Positions 1 to 8,753 are shown, counted from the first letter of the stretch. The stretch: 64,000 nucleotides of DNA from CAVYXZ01 sp965223835 (GCA_965223835.1 CBDCXQ010000001.1:3410001-3474000); one strand, 5' to 3'. Notes: a model not told the origin generated them from the letters alone. Translations and numbers: made by a program.

Positions 1-930
1 TTGCAGTGGTCGCGCCCAATGCATTGCCCGATCGCCCCAAAAACAACAGGGATCATAACGATTATAGATCGCTAATTGGTGTCGATGTTGCCCGGTCACA
101 TTGAGAATGTAGAGTTCAAAATAGGTTAACTCCGGGAAGATGCCCGGCAGCCATTGTTCATAATCGCCGTACTCGGTGATCTTATCATCCGGTGGCAATC
201 GATCCAGCCGCTGATACAACGGCGAAGTTCCCGCGACGGGGTAGCTATTCCGAATGCGGTGGTCAATCGCCGCCGCCATAACCGTTGACCAACCGCCACC
301 GGAGATACCAACCATCGCAACATCAGCAAAGTTGAGCGTCTGCACGTAATTCAGCCCCACGACAATCGGTTCCATGAAAAAGCGCAGGATATTCCCGACG
401 ATAAATGGTTCCAATAAGCGGAAATTCTCATGACCATAAAAAGTCGGAACGGTACCAATTCTAGGTATATCTAACGTTGACGGCGTGATATTGGGACGAA
501 ATAACGGCATCGCATAGGCCAATACGGCGTAACCCTGCTGTACAAAATAGGCAATCGTATCAATGCCGACGATAAAGTCCCCCCGATGACCCTGATGATA
601 GACAATAAGTTTTTGATTCGATGCTTGTGGTTGGAATAAATAGGGAGCGGATTTGAACCCGAAAGGCAATTCAATCGTGAGGCGATCAACCTGACGCAGA
701 TTTGGCAGATGATTATAGCGCTCATCTGCATTCGAACCGCCGGGGTTGATCGCTGTTTCGACTATATGTGGTTCGTGCGTCGGTAGTGTAGAAGTCCCCC
801 AGGTCATTTCAAGCAGGCGCTGATGTTTGGCGTGCGCATCCATAGCCGACCGAATCTCGATCAACATATCCAGATCTGGAGCCGGACGATGATGTAAATC
901 AATTTGATGATAGGCAGGATTAGTTGTCAT
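1..930 (-). CDS. Alpha/beta hydrolase, 3' end outside window
   Basis: The reading frame is open from an ATG at 930-928 to the window edge, giving 310 codons without a stop, so the C-terminus is missing. A GGAGG sits at 939-943, just upstream of the start. Around residues 207-213 the protein reads VGISGGG, the nucleophile-elbow pattern of alpha/beta hydrolases, with Ser210 as the probable nucleophile; it follows a beta strand and precedes a helix, as expected. The acid and His of the triad are not all visible because the end is cut. There is no signal peptide. It is divergent from the mannonate dehydratase gene across about 110 bp. An acetyl-xylan-esterase or dienelactone-type hydrolase is possible; the substrate cannot be told. 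Confidence 0.8.
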   Translation of the reverse strand, partial: MTTNPAYHQIDLHHRPAPDLDMLIEIRSAMDAHAKHQRLLEMTWGTSTLPTHEPHIVETAINPGGSNADERYNHLPNLRQVDRLTIELPFGFKSAPYLFQPQASNQKLIVYHQGHRGDFIVGIDTIAYFVQQGYAVLAYAMPLFRPNITPSTLDIPRIGTVPTFYGHENFRLLEPFIVGNILRFFMEPIVVGLNYVQTLNFADVAMVGISGGGWSTVMAAAIDHRIRNSYPVAGTSPLYQRLDRLPPDDKITEYGDYEQWLPGIFPELTYFELYILNVTGQHRHQLAIYNRYDPCCFWGDRAMHWARPLQ

Positions 931-972
931 TGATAAAACCTCCAAATATGTGTCCACGACTATACCAATCAG

Positions 973-1001
973 TTGACACAAAGGGGTAAAGATGCTTCAA
1001 T
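973..1001 (+). promoter_or_regulatory. Possible sigma-70 promoter for the mannonate dehydratase gene
   Basis: TTGACA at 973-978 is followed after 17 bases by TTCAAT at 996-1001. The -35 is consensus and the -10 is weak. It lies about 40 bp before the gene starting at 1043. Inferred from sequence only. Confidence 0.35.
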
Positions 1002-1042
1002 CCAACCCACTGAGTAAGCAATGATAAAAAGGATTTTTCACG

Positions 1043-2014
1043 ATGAATATTGCGTTAATGCCTGTACCACTAAGCGATGAGGTATTACGGTTGGCGCGGC
1101 AAATCGGTGTCACCCAGATCGTCAGCGGGCGTCCGCGTGGCGACAGCGGCCCCATCTGGGATTTTATGGCACTGCTGCGAATGCGCCAGCAAGTTGAAGC
1201 GGCAGGCCTCAAACTGACCGTCATTGAAAGCATCGGCATCTCCGATCGCATTAAGCTTGGTCTGGATGGTCGAGATGAGGATTTGGAGTATTTCTGTGAA
1301 TCACTGCGTAATATGGGCGCGGCGGGCATCCCGGTCCTGTGCTACAACTGGATGGCAGGCTTCGGCTGGTTGCGGACCTCATTGGCAGATCGCGGACGCG
1401 GTGGCGCACTCGTCACCAGCTATAATCACGATCTGATGCAGAACGCGCCGCTCACCGAATATGGCGAGGTCTCTGAAGATCAACTGTGGGCAGCATTTGA
1501 ACATTTCCTCAAAGTCGTGGTACCCGTTGCCGAAGAGTCCGGCGTTAAGCTGGCACTACACCCCGATGATCCCCCCCTCTCGCCCATTCGCGGCATGTCA
1601 CGGATTATGCGTAGCTTTGAAAACTTCAAAAAGGTGATCGACCTGGTTCCCAGCCCCAACAATGGCCTGACGTTTTGCCAGGGCAATTTCGCGGCTATGG
1701 CTGATGTAACCGATGTATCGGAAGCCATTCGCTATTTTGGTGAGCGTAACAAGATATTCTTCGCCCACTTCCGCGATGTCAGCAGCAAAGTCCCCAGTTT
1801 CTCGGAGGTGTTTCATGATGAAGGACCCACCGATATGCTGGCGACGATGCAAGCCTATATCGAAACTGGCTTTGATGGCCCTATTCGCCCGGATCACGCC
1901 CCGACACTGGAAGGCGAATCCAACGATCATCCCGGTTATATGCTGATGGGCAAGGTTTATGCAGTCGGTTACATGAAAGGCCTGGTCGAGGCGGCGGAGA
2001 AAAATTTGCAGTAG
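1043..2014 (+). CDS. uxuA: Mannonate dehydratase-like protein (UxuA family)
   Basis: This 323-residue TIM-barrel protein resembles D-mannonate dehydratase, which converts D-mannonate to 2-keto-3-deoxygluconate in hexuronate catabolism. Family motifs seen in order are HPDDPP from residue 173, CQGNF near 213, FAHFRDV near 240 and RPDHAP from 282, which carry the metal-binding His, Cys and Asp residues. It is shorter than the E. coli enzyme (about 394) but within the range of short family members. The ATG at 1043 follows a purine-rich AAAAGGA at about 8 bases. A sugar importer lies downstream, so the locus probably handles uronate-type sugars; that is inference from context. Another xylose-isomerase-like dehydratase or epimerase cannot be excluded. 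Confidence 0.8.
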   Translation: MNIALMPVPLSDEVLRLARQIGVTQIVSGRPRGDSGPIWDFMALLRMRQQVEAAGLKLTVIESIGISDRIKLGLDGRDEDLEYFCESLRNMGAAGIPVLCYNWMAGFGWLRTSLADRGRGGALVTSYNHDLMQNAPLTEYGEVSEDQLWAAFEHFLKVVVPVAEESGVKLALHPDDPPLSPIRGMSRIMRSFENFKKVIDLVPSPNNGLTFCQGNFAAMADVTDVSEAIRYFGERNKIFFAHFRDVSSKVPSFSEVFHDEGPTDMLATMQAYIETGFDGPIRPDHAPTLEGESNDHPGYMLMGKVYAVGYMKGLVEAAEKNLQ

Positions 2015-2031
2015 TAATTTAATAGTAAAAT

Positions 2032-2054
2032 GGGGCGGAACGAATGCCCGCCCC
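2032..2054 (+). terminator. GC-rich hairpin after the mannonate dehydratase gene
   Basis: GGGGCGG at 2032-2038 pairs perfectly with CCGCCCC at 2048-2054 across a 9-base loop, 18 bases after the stop codon. The downstream T run is poor, so this is a weak terminator or an RNA-end-stabilising hairpin. The same stem sequence reappears at 17698-17723. Confidence 0.5.
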
Positions 2055-2076
2055 GTGACTTATCTATTGACAATGT

Positions 2077-2225
2077 TTATCCGATCTCGTCTTCGAGACG
2101 TTCGATTATCGCTTCAGCGACGGTTGCATCGCCAAATTTATTTCACCACTTTGTGCCAGGAAGGGCAGATAATTCACCAGCGACAACCCGGCTGCTCTCA
2201 GGCCAGCGGCCCGCACATATCCAGT
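2077..2225 (-). pseudogene. Possible decayed C-terminal gene fragment
   Basis: On the minus strand two adjoining reading frames look protein-like but are broken. One reads towards LSLVNYLPFLAQSG and runs off into nonsense. A frame shifted by one base takes over with KFGDATVAEAIIERLEDEIG and a stop at 2079-2077. Together they look like the last 45-50 residues of a protein with a frameshift, upstream of which nothing recognisable continues. The family is not recognised. The rest of the 369-bp gap 2015-2383 holds the hairpin at 2032 and the promoter at 2256. Confidence 0.3.
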
Positions 2226-2255
2226 GCTTTAGCCACTCGTTGCGATGTTCACTTC

Positions 2256-2284
2256 TTGACAAGTTATCGCGCATTAAATATAAT
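2256..2284 (+). promoter_or_regulatory. Consensus sigma-70 promoter of the sugar importer operon
   Basis: TTGACA at 2256-2261, exactly 17 bases, then TATAAT at 2279-2284: a perfect match to the bacterial housekeeping consensus. Transcription would start near 2291, leaving a 5' leader of about 90 bases before the binding-protein ATG at 2384. That leader has an AGGAGG at 2301-2306 with no start codon at a useful distance. No operator palindrome was obvious. Confidence 0.8.
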
Positions 2285-2383
2285 TTATAATTCAAGAATA
2301 AGGAGGTGTCCCCAAACTCACCAATATATGTTTCAACCGGTCTTCCAAAATTCCAATCTAAAACACTTATTTAGGAGCAAAAA

Positions 2384-3736
2384 ATGACAAAAGACAATAA
2401 AGGTCTATCGCGCCGTGATTTCCTGAAAGCCGCCGCCACAAGCACTGCCGCAGTCGTCGGTGTTCCCGCAGTGGCCGCAGCCGCCCCGAGACCGCTCCAG
2501 GACACGGTCAACATGGTGTGGGATACGTTCCGTCGCCCCGGCTCAGGTTGGAACGAAGAACGCATCGAAACCTTCCAGGAAATGAACCCCAACGTTCAGA
2601 TCGAATTCCGCCCTTTGTCAGGGTCTAGTCAGCAAGATAATTACGGTCGCATGCGTATCCTGCACGCAGCCGGTGATCTAGGCGACATCCATGCCTGGGA
2701 CCCCTCGCACTACCAATTTGAGGGCGCGATCAATAATGGGATTATTCAACCAATTGAATCGTTTGTCGAAGCCGATGGGCTAGATCTGAGTGAGTGGTTC
2801 GATAATTTCATCGAACTGCAACGCTTTGAAGATGAACTCTATGGCTTACCAAGCTGGGGCTGGGCTGGATTTGATACCATTGTCATCAACAAACTGAAGT
2901 TTGACGAAGCGGGCATCGAGTTGTCAGATGACCCATCTGCCCGCGATTATACAGTGGACGACTTTGCGGAGTGGGCACGTATCTTCCGTGACGAAGATGC
3001 CGGCGAATACGGATTCTTCATCAATCACAGCGAAGCCGGGTTAGTTACGCTATGCCGCACATTCAACTCATCATTCATCAGCGAAGACGGTACGACATGC
3101 ATGATCTTGGATGATGAAAATGCCAGAAACGCCATGCGTTGGGCATATGACCTGACTGTAGAAGAACGTCTGCTACCAGTAGGCGAGGACATGGGCGCTA
3201 CCGCCCCATCTGCTATGAATGCTGGTCGCCTGGCATCTAACTGGGGTGGCTCCTTGAACGTTCGCAACTATAAACGGGACCTGGAAAGCGGCACCGCCGA
3301 AGCACCGGGCGAACATTGGCAAGCGCTTCTGCCAGTACGCGAAGATGGCCGTTTCCCGTCGCAAATTCGTGGCGGGACCTGGAACGTTCATGCGGATAGT
3401 GCCCATCCAGATGTAGCCTATCAGTTTCTCAAGCACATCGCGGGCTTTGAAGGCTCAGTGGGCTTCAATCTGGTCGCTTCCAACTTCGCGATGACACGAC
3501 CCGATGTGGTCGAACGGTTGGTCGAAGAAGACGAGGTACATGAATGGTTCCTGTCGAGCCTCGAGAACGGCATTCCGGCCTATGCACCGCCTAATTCTCG
3601 TGGTTCAGAGTACACCACAGCCATCAATCAGTGGACTGCGATCTTGATGGATTGGCGCGATCCGGTTGATTTCGATCAGGGTCTGGCAGACCTCCACGCC
3701 GAGGTACAGGCTGTTCTGGATATGCCCCCGGCATAG
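2384..3736 (+). CDS. Sugar ABC transporter substrate-binding protein (family 1), Tat-type signal
   Basis: A 450-residue extracellular solute-binding protein that would capture a sugar and deliver it to the two permeases downstream. The N-terminus has SRRDFLKAAA (Arg10-Arg11), followed by an Ala-rich hydrophobic stretch ending in AVAAAAP near residue 34. This is a twin-arginine signal, suggesting export of the folded protein. No lipobox Cys is seen at the cleavage region, unlike many Gram-positive binding proteins. The mature part shows the Trp/Asp-rich features common in family 1 binding proteins. The ATG at 2384 follows TTAGGAGC with good spacing. The substrate is not readable; the neighbouring mannonate dehydratase suggests a uronate-containing sugar. 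Confidence 0.9.
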   Translation: MTKDNKGLSRRDFLKAAATSTAAVVGVPAVAAAAPRPLQDTVNMVWDTFRRPGSGWNEERIETFQEMNPNVQIEFRPLSGSSQQDNYGRMRILHAAGDLGDIHAWDPSHYQFEGAINNGIIQPIESFVEADGLDLSEWFDNFIELQRFEDELYGLPSWGWAGFDTIVINKLKFDEAGIELSDDPSARDYTVDDFAEWARIFRDEDAGEYGFFINHSEAGLVTLCRTFNSSFISEDGTTCMILDDENARNAMRWAYDLTVEERLLPVGEDMGATAPSAMNAGRLASNWGGSLNVRNYKRDLESGTAEAPGEHWQALLPVREDGRFPSQIRGGTWNVHADSAHPDVAYQFLKHIAGFEGSVGFNLVASNFAMTRPDVVERLVEEDEVHEWFLSSLENGIPAYAPPNSRGSEYTTAINQWTAILMDWRDPVDFDQGLADLHAEVQAVLDMPPA

Positions 3737-3785
3737 TCTGCCGAATGCAGGCTATATCGGGCAGAAGCAGCAAGGTTACAGATTC

Positions 3786-3815
3786 ATGGTGGACATCCAA
3801 CCGGGTGTCCGCCAT
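3786..3815 (+). other. Intercistronic hairpin between binding protein and permease
   Basis: ATGGTGGACA at 3786-3795 pairs with TGTCCGCCAT at 3806-3815 with one wobble and a 10-base loop, without a T run. It lies in the 152-bp gap between the binding-protein and permease genes. Such hairpins after binding-protein genes are known to protect the upstream message, giving more binding protein than permease. That role is inferred here. Confidence 0.6.
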
Positions 3816-3888
3816 TCAGCAATACTATCAAATTATTCTCTCTGCCCAACTTGTTGTGCATAGAAATTTAATTTCCAGGTAATTAGAG

Positions 3889-4839
3889 ATGACGACAATC
3901 GTATCGACAGAAAACCAGGTCAAAATTGGGCCAATCACGCTCCCGATGTCGCGCAGCCGTTTGCGTGAAAACGTTTGGGGCTACGTGTTTATGCTCCCCT
4001 GGCTCATCGGCTTCTTTGGCCTTTTCCTGGGTCCTGCCCTGGCTGCGCTTTATTTTAGTTTTACCGAATATAATGTAATTAGACCGCCAGAGTTTGTCGG
4101 CCTTGATAATTATGTCGAAATGTTTACCGAAGATCGGTTGTTCTGGGACTCATTGCGACGGACGTTTTATTTCGCTATCTTTAGCGTATTCTTCGGTGTC
4201 CTGGGGTCCATGATTCTGGCAATTGTTTTGAATAACTCTATTCGGGGAATCGTGTTCTTCAGGACGTTGTTCTTCATGCCCACACTGGTTCCGATTGTGG
4301 CGACAGCCATCCTATGGGTCATCCTGTTAAACGCCGACTTCGGTATCGTCAATTTAGCCCTAAAAGACCTGGGGGTTAAGGAACCGCCTGGCTGGTTTAG
4401 CAGCCGCGATTGGGCCATCCCATCTATGATCTTAATGCGATTATGGGGCAGCATTGGCGGCGTACAGATGATTATTTTCCTGGCGGGTCTCCAGAGCATC
4501 CCCCAATCACTATACGATGCGGCCTCGGTGGATGGCGCTAACGTGTGGCATCGTGTCCGCCATGTGACTATTCCGCTGCTTACGCCTATGATCTTTTTGA
4601 ATACTGTGCTGGGTATCATTGGGGCAATGCAAACCTTCGAGGCGGCCTTTGTTGCAACCGAAGGCGGTCCTGGTTATGCAACCTGGTTCTTCAGCCTGCA
4701 TATTTACAAACAGACTTTTGACTTCTTCAACATGGGCTATGGTACGGCCCTTGCTTGGTTCTTTGCGGGGGTGATTATTCTCATAACATTGCTCCAGCAA
4801 TGGTTTTCGCGCCGCTGGGTATTCTATTATGGAGCATAA
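3889..4839 (+). CDS. Sugar ABC transporter permease, MalF/UgpA type
   Basis: This 316-residue membrane protein is one of two permeases of a CUT1-type sugar importer. It has about six hydrophobic segments, beginning with the one around residues 27-55 (FMLPWLIGFFGLFLGPALAA). The cytoplasmic EAA loop that docks on the ATPase is seen near residue 209 as DAASVDGANVWHRV followed by IPLL. The N-terminal 25 residues are hydrophilic. The start follows an AATTAGAG purine stretch. It ends 3 bp before the second permease, so both are co-translated. No ATP-binding subunit is encoded nearby, so the system must borrow one from elsewhere, as many CUT1 importers do with MsmX-like ATPases. Confidence 0.92.
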   Translation: MTTIVSTENQVKIGPITLPMSRSRLRENVWGYVFMLPWLIGFFGLFLGPALAALYFSFTEYNVIRPPEFVGLDNYVEMFTEDRLFWDSLRRTFYFAIFSVFFGVLGSMILAIVLNNSIRGIVFFRTLFFMPTLVPIVATAILWVILLNADFGIVNLALKDLGVKEPPGWFSSRDWAIPSMILMRLWGSIGGVQMIIFLAGLQSIPQSLYDAASVDGANVWHRVRHVTIPLLTPMIFLNTVLGIIGAMQTFEAAFVATEGGPGYATWFFSLHIYKQTFDFFNMGYGTALAWFFAGVIILITLLQQWFSRRWVFYYGA

Positions 4840-4842
4840 CAC

Positions 4843-5766
4843 ATGGTGATTGCACAAGGATCACTCACACAACAAGAACAAGAACTCCAGCGTGCCCGCA
4901 GCCTGGCCCAGGACAAACGGCGCAAGTTTTTCTATAAGTTTGTTATCTATGCAACACTTTTGATTTTTGGATTGTTTTTCGCCTTTCCGCTGTTCTGGAC
5001 CGCTTCCAGTTCACTGCAAACCTGGCAGGAACTCCGTTCCTTTGAACCCCATCTATTTCCCAGAGTCCCGCAGTGGAACAACTACGTTGAGGTGTTCACG
5101 GTTGTGCCGTTTGCCCGCTGGATGCTGAACAGCCTGATTATCACCGTTATTAACATTGGGGGCATCCTGGTTACCTGCACCATCACCGCCTATGCCTTTG
5201 CACGCTTTGACTTCATTGGCAAGAATATCTGGTTCACGTTGATGCTCAGCACCATGATGTTGCCATTTGTCGTCACCTTGATCCCACAGTATTTGCTTTT
5301 CTTTCAATTGAAACTGGTTAATACCTATGTCCCACTCACCATTGGCTCATGGTTGGGCAGCGGCGGCCACGCCGCCATCATGATATTCATGATGCGGCAG
5401 TTTATCTTGGGTATCCCACGCGACCTCGATGAAGCTGCCAGAATTGACGGCGCTAATCCTTTCCAGATACTCATTCTGGTTATCGTTCCTTTGCTTAAAC
5501 CTGCCCTAATTACGGCGGTAATACTGACCTTTTTGCGTCACTGGAACAACTTCTTCGGGCCGTTTATCTACCTGAATGACCAAGAATTGTTTACAGCAGC
5601 AGTTGGTTTGCGTTTCTTCCAGTATATCCCGATGGATACGGCTGATCCACGCGACCATCTCCTGATGGCAGCAGCAGCCATCATGACATTACCGGTACTT
5701 ATTCTATTTGTTGCTGCCCAGCGTTACTTCGTTTCTGCTGTGGTAATGACGGGTCTAAAAGAGTGA
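4843..5766 (+). CDS. Sugar ABC transporter permease, MalG/UgpE type
   Basis: The second permease of the importer, 307 residues with about six membrane segments. The first is at roughly residues 30-52 after a charged, Arg/Lys-rich N-terminal tail. The EAA loop DEAARIDGANPF is near residue 196 and is followed by VIVPLLKPAL, as expected for the MalG branch. The ATG is 3 bp after the upstream stop and follows a GGAGCATAACAC stretch. An intrinsic terminator 20 bases after the stop closes the operon. Substrate unknown. Confidence 0.92.
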   Translation: MVIAQGSLTQQEQELQRARSLAQDKRRKFFYKFVIYATLLIFGLFFAFPLFWTASSSLQTWQELRSFEPHLFPRVPQWNNYVEVFTVVPFARWMLNSLIITVINIGGILVTCTITAYAFARFDFIGKNIWFTLMLSTMMLPFVVTLIPQYLLFFQLKLVNTYVPLTIGSWLGSGGHAAIMIFMMRQFILGIPRDLDEAARIDGANPFQILILVIVPLLKPALITAVILTFLRHWNNFFGPFIYLNDQELFTAAVGLRFFQYIPMDTADPRDHLLMAAAAIMTLPVLILFVAAQRYFVSAVVMTGLKE

Positions 5767-5786
5767 TAGTACATCTCATCAACCCT

Positions 5787-5822
5787 AAGCGAGTCAGGAT
5801 TATATCTGAACTCGCTTTTTAT
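5787..5822 (+). terminator. Intrinsic terminator of the sugar importer operon
   Basis: AAGCGAGTCAG at 5787-5797 pairs with CTGAACTCGCTT at 5806-5817 (one bulged base), followed immediately by a T-rich run. Confidence 0.85.
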
Positions 5823-5938
5823 TATTCACATGGGATCAAATGCCGGATATTTCGTCAATGATAGTCTCCCAATAGGGGCAGACTCCTTTATACAGCACTA
5901 ATTTTGTTATGAAGCGCTGACCAAGTAACAAATTATAT

Positions 5939-7417
5939 TTAGCGACTGTCAAAATCTGGCACTTTTCGCTCACTAATCGATTGCGCTGATTGATTCAGAA
6001 ATTGCTCTAAAAAATTCAGTAACCGGTACACGTCAGCAAAATTGGTGGCAATACCCACCGAAACCCGCAATGCACCGACGGCATCATCAATTCTAGAACT
6101 CATGGCCGTAATAAACTGTTCAAATGTCATGCGTTCTTCATTGTGAAAACAGCCCGCCAGATCTTCGGCAGTGATGCCCAATGCGAGTTCACCCGCACCC
6201 GGATTACAGAAACACCCGATACGAAGTGAGATATTTACGGTGTTTGCCAGTCGTTCGACATCCCGATAATCAATCAGCTTTCCCGCCGGGTCGTAGAGGT
6301 TCAAGGCCAATGTACCACCCCTTTTGTCTGTAGTCGTTGGGCCATACAAACGTGCTAAAGGCTGACCGTTATCATGGTGTAAATTCATGACATGCTCAAT
6401 GAGCCACGCTGTCAAACAGCGAACGCGCTCATGAATAACCTCAATCCCGACACTCTCAATATGCTTGAAACCAATTTCGATCGCCGGTAAGTTGAGATAA
6501 TCAATTGTGCCATCTTCAAAAGCCGCTTCACCGTCTTCCAGATAGTAGCCATCACCCTGTACCGATGCAACCGTGATTGTCCCGCCGGCAAACCAGGGCC
6601 GCCGCAGTTTTTCGACTGCACGTTTACGAGCCAGCAGACAGCCAATACCCGTTGGATAGCCGAATATTTTGTAGAATGACAGCGTTACAAAATCCGGCTG
6701 ATACTGACTCAGGTCCAACCGATTGGTGGGCGCGAATGCGGCGCAATCTAACAAGACATCCCAGCCCTTTGCTTGAGCACGGGCAATCCAATCCAATGAA
6801 TGTTGCACACCGGAAAAATTAGACTGCGCCGGATAAGCCAGCAAATTATCGTGCGTCGGGTCAGCTTGATCGAGCAAAGCTGACATGCTATCCGCGTCCA
6901 GGTATAAATCTGGCGGAATCACCGGTACATATGTGACGGTTGCGCCGCGTGCACGAGCAAACTCGCGGATACCATTGACCGAATTATGATTATCGAATGT
7001 CAGCGTATAGTGTCCACCGGATAAAAACGGATATGATTCGCCGACGAGTTTGAGCGCACCGCTGGCATTGGGTGTAAAAATCAGAATGTAGTCATCCGGC
7101 GACGCGTTGAAATACTGCATCACATAACGCCGGGCGCTATCATCCAGTTTCGTCGCTGCCAATGAGGTCGGGTTACTGGAATGAGGATTGCCATAAACCC
7201 CACTGGTCAACAACTGCATGTGTTGCTGAATCTGCGATGTGCCATATAAACCGCCGCCAGTGTAATCCAGGTAAACGTGACCGAGTTCATCCAACCGCGC
7301 ATATTCCCGCACCCGCAGGTCGTCAAGTTCCGTCCCGCGATAGGCCGGATATGCCGCTTCAAATTTAGCATGAGCCGCTTCGAGTTGATTGAGATGGTAG
7401 TTTACCTGATTAAGCAT
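5939..7417 (-). CDS. Class V aminotransferase, MoCo-sulfurase/NifS-like
   Basis: A 492-residue PLP enzyme resembling the N-terminal cysteine-desulfurase domain of eukaryotic molybdenum-cofactor sulfurases. Matching segments include YLDYTGGGLYG near the start, GNPHSSNPTS, YFNASPDDY, FDNHNSVNGIREFARARG and SFYKIFGYPTGIG. Lys250 in the last would bind PLP. The segment RIGCFCNPGAG (Cys402, Cys404) matches the persulfide-forming region of that family. No MOSC domain follows, so it is a stand-alone desulfurase-like protein. A longer frame opens at 7468, but the ATG at 7417 has a GAGG 6 bases upstream and a sensible N-terminus. It could sulfurate a molybdenum cofactor or act on another cysteine derivative; no molybdoenzyme gene is in this window. 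Confidence 0.8.
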   Translation of the reverse strand: MLNQVNYHLNQLEAAHAKFEAAYPAYRGTELDDLRVREYARLDELGHVYLDYTGGGLYGTSQIQQHMQLLTSGVYGNPHSSNPTSLAATKLDDSARRYVMQYFNASPDDYILIFTPNASGALKLVGESYPFLSGGHYTLTFDNHNSVNGIREFARARGATVTYVPVIPPDLYLDADSMSALLDQADPTHDNLLAYPAQSNFSGVQHSLDWIARAQAKGWDVLLDCAAFAPTNRLDLSQYQPDFVTLSFYKIFGYPTGIGCLLARKRAVEKLRRPWFAGGTITVASVQGDGYYLEDGEAAFEDGTIDYLNLPAIEIGFKHIESVGIEVIHERVRCLTAWLIEHVMNLHHDNGQPLARLYGPTTTDKRGGTLALNLYDPAGKLIDYRDVERLANTVNISLRIGCFCNPGAGELALGITAEDLAGCFHNEERMTFEQFITAMSSRIDDAVGALRVSVGIATNFADVYRLLNFLEQFLNQSAQSISERKVPDFDSR

Positions 7418-7539
7418 AATAAACCTCACTTCACACGTAAGGCCATTATACTCGAAGTTGATTCCCACCTGATAAGCGGATTTCAGGTTATAATCAGTTA
7501 AATTTGGAAAATATGTGCTACAACAGTAGGAATGTGATC

Positions 7540-8103
7540 ATGGCTACACGAAACTTACTGGCTTTCCAGCAGATGGTTCAACGCAATGATTTCCTCGTGC
7601 TGGATACCGAAACCACTGGCTTACACAGCACCGCCGAAATCGTGCAGATCGCCATCGTTGATGCGCAAGATAATGTATTGCTGGATACCCTGGTGAAGCC
7701 AGTTCACCGCATTCCGCGTGATGTAATTCGCATTCACGGCATTACGAATGACCAGGTACGAGACGTACCAACCTGGGCTGAGATCACCACAACCGTTGCT
7801 GACCTCCTCAGAGATCGGGACCTGGTGGTTTACAATGCGGCCTTCGACCACAAGATGCTCAATCAGAGTGCCGCTGTCGCCCAACTCCCCCGCACGAACT
7901 GGAAATCATTCAGCCGCTGGTGGTGTGCGATGAATACCTATGCCGAATATTATGCGTACCGGCAACACAGACGCAAACGCAATTACAAACTTACGGTAGC
8001 GGCGCAACATTGCGGCATTGCGACAACCGGGGCACATAACGCACTGGCAGACTCCCGCATGACGTTGCAGGTAGTCAAAGCAATGGCAAAGAGCGCATTT
8101 TAG
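7540..8103 (+). CDS. DEDDh 3'-5' exonuclease (DnaQ-like)
   Basis: A 187-residue exonuclease of the DNA polymerase III epsilon/RNase T superfamily. Exo I is DTETTG at residues 22-27, with catalytic Asp22 and Glu24. Exo II lies in VVYNAAFDHKML, and Exo III is HNALADS with His166 and Asp171, the DEDDh arrangement. The family removes nucleotides from 3' ends in proofreading, repair or RNA trimming; which applies here is not known. An in-frame TTG at 7504 and an ATG at 7513 extend it by up to 12 residues. The ATG at 7540 is preferred for its AGGA 8 bases upstream and because the fold begins soon after. It converges on the methyltransferase gene, 5 bp from its stop. Confidence 0.88.
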   Translation: MATRNLLAFQQMVQRNDFLVLDTETTGLHSTAEIVQIAIVDAQDNVLLDTLVKPVHRIPRDVIRIHGITNDQVRDVPTWAEITTTVADLLRDRDLVVYNAAFDHKMLNQSAAVAQLPRTNWKSFSRWWCAMNTYAEYYAYRQHRRKRNYKLTVAAQHCGIATTGAHNALADSRMTLQVVKAMAKSAF

Positions 8104-8108
8104 TACCT

Positions 8109-8753
8109 TCAGTCACCGGCTTTTTCGCCGACAATTACTCGAATGTGACGTCCGGGTCCATATTCCACACAGGTCGTCACCTGCAAACCAGCTGCCACAA
8201 ACAGCGCTGGTAGATCATACAGATAATCGCCCATCTGCTCCCACAAACGCGCCCAAAATGTACCCAGGCGGTTGCCATCCGTTGGCAAACCAATATCGAC
8301 CATAACCAAATGACCGTTGGGACGCAAAACGCGCACCATCTCACCCAGCGCATGGTCGCCACCAGGAAAACCGGAAAAGGCAAATGTACATACAACATCA
8401 TCAAATGCATCATCCGGGTACGGCAGATGATAAACATTCCCACGTACGATATGCGGTGGCAATCCTGCCAATTCCAATTTTTTGTGCGTATGGCGACACA
8501 TGCCTGCTGCTAAATCAACACCAGTGCAAAAAGCAGCCCGACGCGCCAGTTCAACATGCAACTTCCCAGGGCCAAAGCCAACTTCTAAAATTTCATGATT
8601 CTCCGGCACATAATCCAGCGACCGCCCCACCAGTCGCCACCAGACGCCAAGCGTTAACCAGTCCAGGCTGTTATAGACCGGAGCCAGCGCATCATAGAGG
8701 AATTGATTGAAGAAAATGAGACACTGGTCTTGAACAGGGGTACGTAATTTCAT
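8109..8753 (-). CDS. Class I SAM-dependent methyltransferase
   Basis: A 214-residue methyltransferase. Motif I is EVGFGPGK near residue 59, the acidic end of strand 2 is VDLAAGM, and DDAFDDVVCTFAFSGFPG gives motif IV. VLRPNGHLVMVDIGLP is motif V/VI. The pattern is that of UbiE-like small-molecule methyltransferases, but the substrate cannot be told. A GTG two codons earlier abuts the ribosome-binding site; the ATG at 8753 sits 6 bases after GGAGG and is the better start. rnpB lies just upstream on the same strand. Confidence 0.85.
   Translation of the reverse strand: MKLRTPVQDQCLIFFNQFLYDALAPVYNSLDWLTLGVWWRLVGRSLDYVPENHEILEVGFGPGKLHVELARRAAFCTGVDLAAGMCRHTHKKLELAGLPPHIVRGNVYHLPYPDDAFDDVVCTFAFSGFPGGDHALGEMVRVLRPNGHLVMVDIGLPTDGNRLGTFWARLWEQMGDYLYDLPALFVAAGLQVTTCVEYGPGRHIRVIVGEKAGD

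Noticed and set aside
2328..2387. Short upstream frame (19 codons) overlapping the binding-protein ATG
   Set aside because: The AGGAGG at 2301 is too far from its ATG (21 bases) and the sequence shows no feature of a regulatory peptide.
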